32,234 nucleotides of DNA from Actinomycetota bacterium. GTDB taxonomy: Bacteria > Actinomycetota > Acidimicrobiia > Acidimicrobiales > Ilumatobacteraceae. The stretch is from assembly GCA_009704985.1 (NCBI GenBank), contig WLDE01000019.1, forward strand, positions 1-32,234, given 5' to 3'. Under the pieces are notes generated by a model that saw only the letters and a list, made by a program, of their open reading frames with translations, ran no database searches and was not told the DNA's origin. The translations under genes and the position numbers were made by a program. Every line of letters starts with the position of its first letter. Position 1 is the first letter of the stretch. This document shows positions 29,868-32,234 of this stretch, piece after piece.

Positions 29868-29873
29868 GGTGCG

Positions 29874-29879
29874 AGGGTA
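29874..29879 (-). promoter_or_regulatory. Putative -10 element of the histidine-phosphatase gene
   Basis: Minus-strand TACCCT ends six bases before ATG 29867, predicting a leaderless mRNA for the phosphatase-metallopeptidase pair. Confidence 0.5.
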
Positions 29880-29920
29880 CCGAGCCGGTCCGACGCGCCG
29901 ACAGACGCCGACCGGCACCG

Positions 29921-29960
29921 GTCCGCTCCGGCCCGCGCCGGTCCGCTCCGGCCCGCGCCG
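29921..29960. repeat. Perfect 20-bp tandem duplication, intergenic
   Basis: The 20 bases at 29921-29940 are repeated exactly at 29941-29960, between the divergent histidine-phosphatase and MoaD-like genes. Each copy is itself made of two similar GC-rich decamers. Confidence 0.95.
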
Positions 29961-30010
29961 ACCGGCTCGCCCGCTCGGAGCGGAGCCGCCCGCGTGTGAC
30001 GGGGGCCGGG

Positions 30011-30016
30011 TACGAT
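30011..30016 (+). promoter_or_regulatory. Putative -10 element of the MoaD/RsiG-like pair
   Basis: TACGAT ends seven bases before ATG 30024; leaderless arrangement. Confidence 0.55.
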
Positions 30017-30023
30017 CGGCCCG

Positions 30024-30266
30024 ATGGCAGTGCTCCGCTTGTTCGCGTCGGCCCGGGAGGCCGCGGGCACGGGCTCGGACGTGATCGACGGCGCCACCGT
30101 CGGAGAGGTGCTCGACCGCGCGGTCGACCGCTACGGTGCGGGCTTCGCGCAGGTGCTCACCACATGTCGCGTCTGGGTGAACGGCGACGCTGCCGAGCGC
30201 GAGGCGGCGGTGTCGCCGTCGGACGAGGTGGCGGTCCTGCCGCCCGTGAGTGGAGGAACCCTGTGA
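30024..30266 (+). CDS. MoaD/ThiS-family sulfur carrier with a two-residue extension
   Basis: Ubiquitin-fold protein of 80 residues. It opens with VLRLFASAREAAGTGSD (MoaD-like), contains CRVWVNGDAAEREAAVSPSDEVAVLPP and finishes SGGTL. Functional carriers end in Gly-Gly, which is adenylated and thiocarboxylated for molybdopterin, cysteine or thiolation chemistry. Here two residues (Thr-Leu) follow the diglycine, so a peptidase would have to trim it, as happens with some CysO/QbsE-type carriers, or it is inactive as a carrier. The codons for the diglycine double as the ribosome-binding site of the next gene, and the stop overlaps that gene's GTG. No other molybdopterin gene is nearby, so its pathway is open. 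Confidence 0.82.
   Translation: MAVLRLFASAREAAGTGSDVIDGATVGEVLDRAVDRYGAGFAQVLTTCRVWVNGDAAEREAAVSPSDEVAVLPPVSGGTL
30252..30258 (+). promoter_or_regulatory. Ribosome-binding site inside the MoaD diglycine codons
   Basis: GGAGGAA lies five bases before GTG 30263 of the RsiG-like gene. The same bases, read in frame, are the Gly77-Gly78 codons of the MoaD-like protein. It is one of the few strong Shine-Dalgarno sequences in the window and supports GTG 30263 as the start. Confidence 0.75.
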
Positions 30267-30766
30267 ACGGTCTCGAATCCGACCTCGACCCGACGCTGCT
30301 GCCGCTCGACGAGCTGCGTGCGCTCCGGGCGTCGCTGCAGCACGACGACGACGCCGTCAGCTACGTCCGCCGGCTCGCCCAGGCGCGCCTCGACCTGATC
30401 GACGCCGAGATGCGCCGCCGCGACCGGCACGCCGACCCGTCCGTCATCACCAGCGAGCTGCCGGTCATCCTCGGCAGCCACCTGACGGGCGGCCCCGCCC
30501 GTCCGCCCCGGCCGGCCGAGGACGCGAGTGACCACCCGCTGGCGATCGAGCTCGAGCACCTGTGGGCCGAGCACGGCGGCAGCGACCTGCCGTCGCTCGA
30601 CGACGACCAGCTCGTCGCGCTGCGCAGCGATCTCCGGATCTTCGAGCAGGTCCGCTCGAAGGAGCGCAAGGCGCTCTTCGCCCGCATCGACGGCCTGAGC
30701 GCGGAGCTCGTGCGTCGCTACCGCGAGGGCGAGGCCGACGTCGAGGGCCTGCTCGCCGACGACTGA
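30263..30766 (+). CDS. RsiG-like c-di-GMP-dependent anti-sigma factor candidate
   Basis: A 167-residue all-helical, charged protein resembling RsiG, which in Streptomyces holds sigma WhiG when bound to c-di-GMP. RsiG helices carry the motif E(x)3S(x)2R(x)3Q(x)3D. Here helix one reads D29-S33-R36-Q40-D44 with that exact spacing (Glu to Asp). Helix two reads E128-S132-R135-F139-D143 (Gln to Phe). The C-terminus RRYREGEADVEGLLADD also fits. An N-terminal PLDELRALRASLQ helix and an Arg/Pro-rich linker (about 50-95) separate the halves. The start GTG 30263 overlaps the MoaD-like stop and has a strong Shine-Dalgarno. No WhiG-like sigma gene is in the window. Binding is inferred from motif spacing only. 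Confidence 0.6.
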   Translation: MNGLESDLDPTLLPLDELRALRASLQHDDDAVSYVRRLAQARLDLIDAEMRRRDRHADPSVITSELPVILGSHLTGGPARPPRPAEDASDHPLAIELEHLWAEHGGSDLPSLDDDQLVALRSDLRIFEQVRSKERKALFARIDGLSAELVRRYREGEADVEGLLADD

Positions 30767-30781
30767 GCGCCCGAGCGCCTC

Positions 30782-31189
30782 GTGACCCGACCCCAGATGC
30801 CGCCGGTGCCCCCGATCCCGCCGGGTCTCGACCCGCGCCTCGACCAGCGGCTCGCCGAGGTCGGCGACTTCATCCGCAGCCAGCGCGAGATGGCCCGCAT
30901 GAGCGTGCGCCGCCTCGCGGAGCTGGCGGGGGTGAGCAACCCCTACCTCTCCCAGATCGAGCGCGGGCTGCGCAAGCCGAGCGCCGACATCCTCCAGCAG
31001 ATCGCGAAGGCCCTGCAGATCAGCGCCGAGACGCTGTACGTGCGCGCCGGGCTGCTGAGTGACGACGACACCGGTGCCAACCCGGTGCGCGACGCGATCG
31101 CCCGCGACCCGAACCTCACCCCCGAGCAGCGCCAGGCCCTGCTCAACGTGTACGAGAGCTTCCTCGCGAGCCGCCCACCCGACGCCTAG
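30782..31189 (+). CDS. XRE-family helix-turn-helix transcriptional regulator
   Basis: A 135-residue DNA-binding protein. The N-terminal 17 residues are Pro-rich. An XRE/HTH_3 domain follows (about 27-83): DFIRSQREMARMSVRRLAEL, then GVSNPYLSQIERGLRKPSAD as the turn and recognition helix, then LQQIAKALQISAETLYVRAG. A C-terminal helix (about 108-130, TPEQRQALLNVYESFL) may dimerise. GTG 30782 starts 15 bases after the RsiG-like stop, so the two are probably in one operon with the MoaD-like gene. Target genes are unknown. GC-rich sequence capable of hairpins follows before mshA. Confidence 0.88.
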   Translation: MTRPQMPPVPPIPPGLDPRLDQRLAEVGDFIRSQREMARMSVRRLAELAGVSNPYLSQIERGLRKPSADILQQIAKALQISAETLYVRAGLLSDDDTGANPVRDAIARDPNLTPEQRQALLNVYESFLASRPPDA

Positions 31190-31264
31190 CACGGGGCGCG
31201 GCGGTCCCGCGGCCGGTGGGCCGGGGGCCGGCGTCCGGACGGGCGGGAATCCCCAGCCGTTGGG

Positions 31265-31270
31265 TAGGGT
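31265..31270 (+). promoter_or_regulatory. Putative -10 element of mshA
   Basis: TAGGGT ends 11 bases before GTG 31282, slightly further than for other genes, so a leader of a few bases is expected. Confidence 0.4.
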
Positions 31271-31281
31271 TTGGACTCTCC

Positions 31282-32234
31282 GTGCGACGAGTGGCCGTGA
31301 TCTCCCTCCACACCTCGCCCCTGGCGCAGCCGGGGTCGGGTGACAGTGGCGGCATGAACGTGTACGTCCGCGAACTCGTGTCGTCGCTCGCGCAGCTGGG
31401 TGTCGACTGCACCACGTTCACCCGCGCCGACCGGCCGGGTCTGCCCGAGGTCGTGCAGATCGAGCCCGGGCACCGCGTCGTGCACGTCGCCGCCGGTCCG
31501 CACGACCTGGCCAAGGAGGACCTGCCGGGGGTCGTCGACGAGTTCACCGCCGGCGTCCGGCGTCATCTCGACGGCGAGTTCCCGGCCGACGTCGTGCACG
31601 CGAACTACTGGCTCAGCGGCCTGGTCGCCCACCGGCTGAAGCACGAGCGCGGCCTGCCGTTCGTCACCACCTTCCACACGCTCGCCAAGGTGAAGGCCGA
31701 GGGCGGCGACCGCGAGCCCGAGCTGCGCGAGCGCGCCGAGGCCGAGATCATCGGCTGCGCCGATGCCATCTGCGTGAACTGCGACGAGGAGGAGCGCCAG
31801 TTCCGCCGGCTCTACGGCGACCCGCCGGGGCGGATCGAGGTGATCGCCCCCGCGGTCGAGCACGCGTTCTTCGCCCCCGGCGACCGCGCCGGTGCCCGGC
31901 GTGCGCTGGAGCTGCCGGCCGACCGGCCGGTGCTGCTGTTCGTCGGCCGCATCCAGCCGCTGAAGGGTCCCGACGTCGCGGTGCGGGCGCTCGCCGCGAT
32001 GCGACGCACCGACGCTCATCTGCTGGTGGTCGGTGGCGCGAGCGGGATGGAGGGCGACGGTGCGGCCCGCGAACTGCGGGCGCTCGTCGACCGGCTCGGC
32101 GTCGCCGACCGGGTGCACTTCGTACCGCCGCAGCCGCACCACATCCTGTCGACGTACTACCGGGCCGCGGATGCGGTGGTGGTGCCGAGCCGCAGCGAGA
32201 GCTTCGGGCTCGTCGCGCTGGAGGCGTCGGCGTG
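31282..32234 (+). CDS. mshA: D-inositol-3-phosphate glycosyltransferase MshA (partial, 3' end missing)
   Basis: GT4-family enzyme that starts mycothiol synthesis by transferring N-acetylglucosamine from UDP-GlcNAc to 1L-myo-inositol 1-phosphate. The visible 317 residues, of about 400-450 in the family, begin VRRVAVISLHTSPLAQPGSG and continue SGGMNVYVRELVSSL. Later segments are HANYWLSGLVAH, PFVTTFHTLAKVK, IEVIAPAVEH, LLFVGRIQPLKGPDV and VVVPSRSESFGLVALEAS, the last being the GT4 nucleotide-sugar E-x7-E region. The gene is cut by the window edge at 32234, not broken. GTG 31282 is the likely start. Some actinobacterial clusters place a phosphoglycerate mutase near mshA, as the histidine phosphatase here. 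Confidence 0.9.
   Translation, partial: MRRVAVISLHTSPLAQPGSGDSGGMNVYVRELVSSLAQLGVDCTTFTRADRPGLPEVVQIEPGHRVVHVAAGPHDLAKEDLPGVVDEFTAGVRRHLDGEFPADVVHANYWLSGLVAHRLKHERGLPFVTTFHTLAKVKAEGGDREPELRERAEAEIIGCADAICVNCDEEERQFRRLYGDPPGRIEVIAPAVEHAFFAPGDRAGARRALELPADRPVLLFVGRIQPLKGPDVAVRALAAMRRTDAHLLVVGGASGMEGDGAARELRALVDRLGVADRVHFVPPQPHHILSTYYRAADAVVVPSRSESFGLVALEASA

Noticed and set aside
31190..31264. GC-rich intergenic run before mshA considered as an RNA gene
   Set aside because: Short complementary G/C runs can pair, but there is no defined stem-loop order or tRNA/riboswitch signature.

Overview
This is a very GC-rich chromosomal window from an actinobacterium. The evidence is a mycothiol glycosyltransferase (MshA) running off the right edge, an F420/LLM-type oxidoreductase, a DinB-fold protein, an RsiG-like protein, an SdrD_B-containing surface protein and frequent GTG starts. 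The mixture (carotenoid glycoside cluster, ethylmalonyl-CoA mutase, HTH/RsiG/MoaD neighbourhood) resembles Acidimicrobiia, but that placement is an inference from gene content, not from a marker gene. I saw no rRNA, tRNA, insertion sequence, phage gene or CRISPR array.

Layout. 1-391 holds no convincing gene. 392-3499: rmuC, xseA and xseB (DNA maintenance; exonuclease VII large and small subunits). 3626-10481: six carotenoid genes on the + strand (crtE, crtI, crtB, cruF-like, crtD-like, cruG-like), each overlapping the next by 1-4 bases, behind one leaderless-type promoter. 10405-12196: a PlsY-like acyltransferase (-), a CrtA-like carotenoid oxygenase (+) and a CrtZ hydroxylase (-). Together these read as a pathway to a myxol-type carotenoid 2'-glycoside: GGPP, phytoene, lycopene, 1',2'-hydration, 3',4'-desaturation, 2'-hydroxylation, glycosylation and ring 3-hydroxylation. 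No lycopene cyclase is visible in the window.

12259-15094: two coupled alpha/beta-hydrolase-fold genes (one lacks the nucleophile serine), a LysM lipoprotein and a possible 2-oxoglutarate/Fe(II) oxygenase. 15169-20390 (- strand): ethylmalonyl-CoA mutase, a metzincin-like lipoprotein, leucyl/phenylalanyl-tRNA-protein transferase (aat) and an LLM oxidoreductase. 20453-24276: DinB-like protein, 3-hydroxyacyl-CoA dehydrogenase (-), HD hydrolase, tyrosine-phosphatase-like protein and a peptidase-S51-like protein. 24308-25210 (-): membrane-anchored cyclophilin.

25352-28663: an 1103-residue membrane protein combining a degenerate cellulose-synthase-like domain, a PilZ (c-di-GMP) domain and an extracellular SdrD_B-type stalk. 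It overlaps a convergent YgjP-like metallopeptidase gene by 316 bp. 29172-31189: a histidine phosphatase (-), then a coupled MoaD-like / RsiG-like pair and an XRE regulator. 31282 to the end: partial mshA.

Two global features stand out. Most genes that do not overlap an upstream gene have a TAnnnT or CAnnnT hexamer 6-9 bases before the start codon, implying mostly leaderless transcripts. There are also about ten short tandem repeats, each with a different 8-20 bp unit, placed almost entirely at gene ends or between genes.
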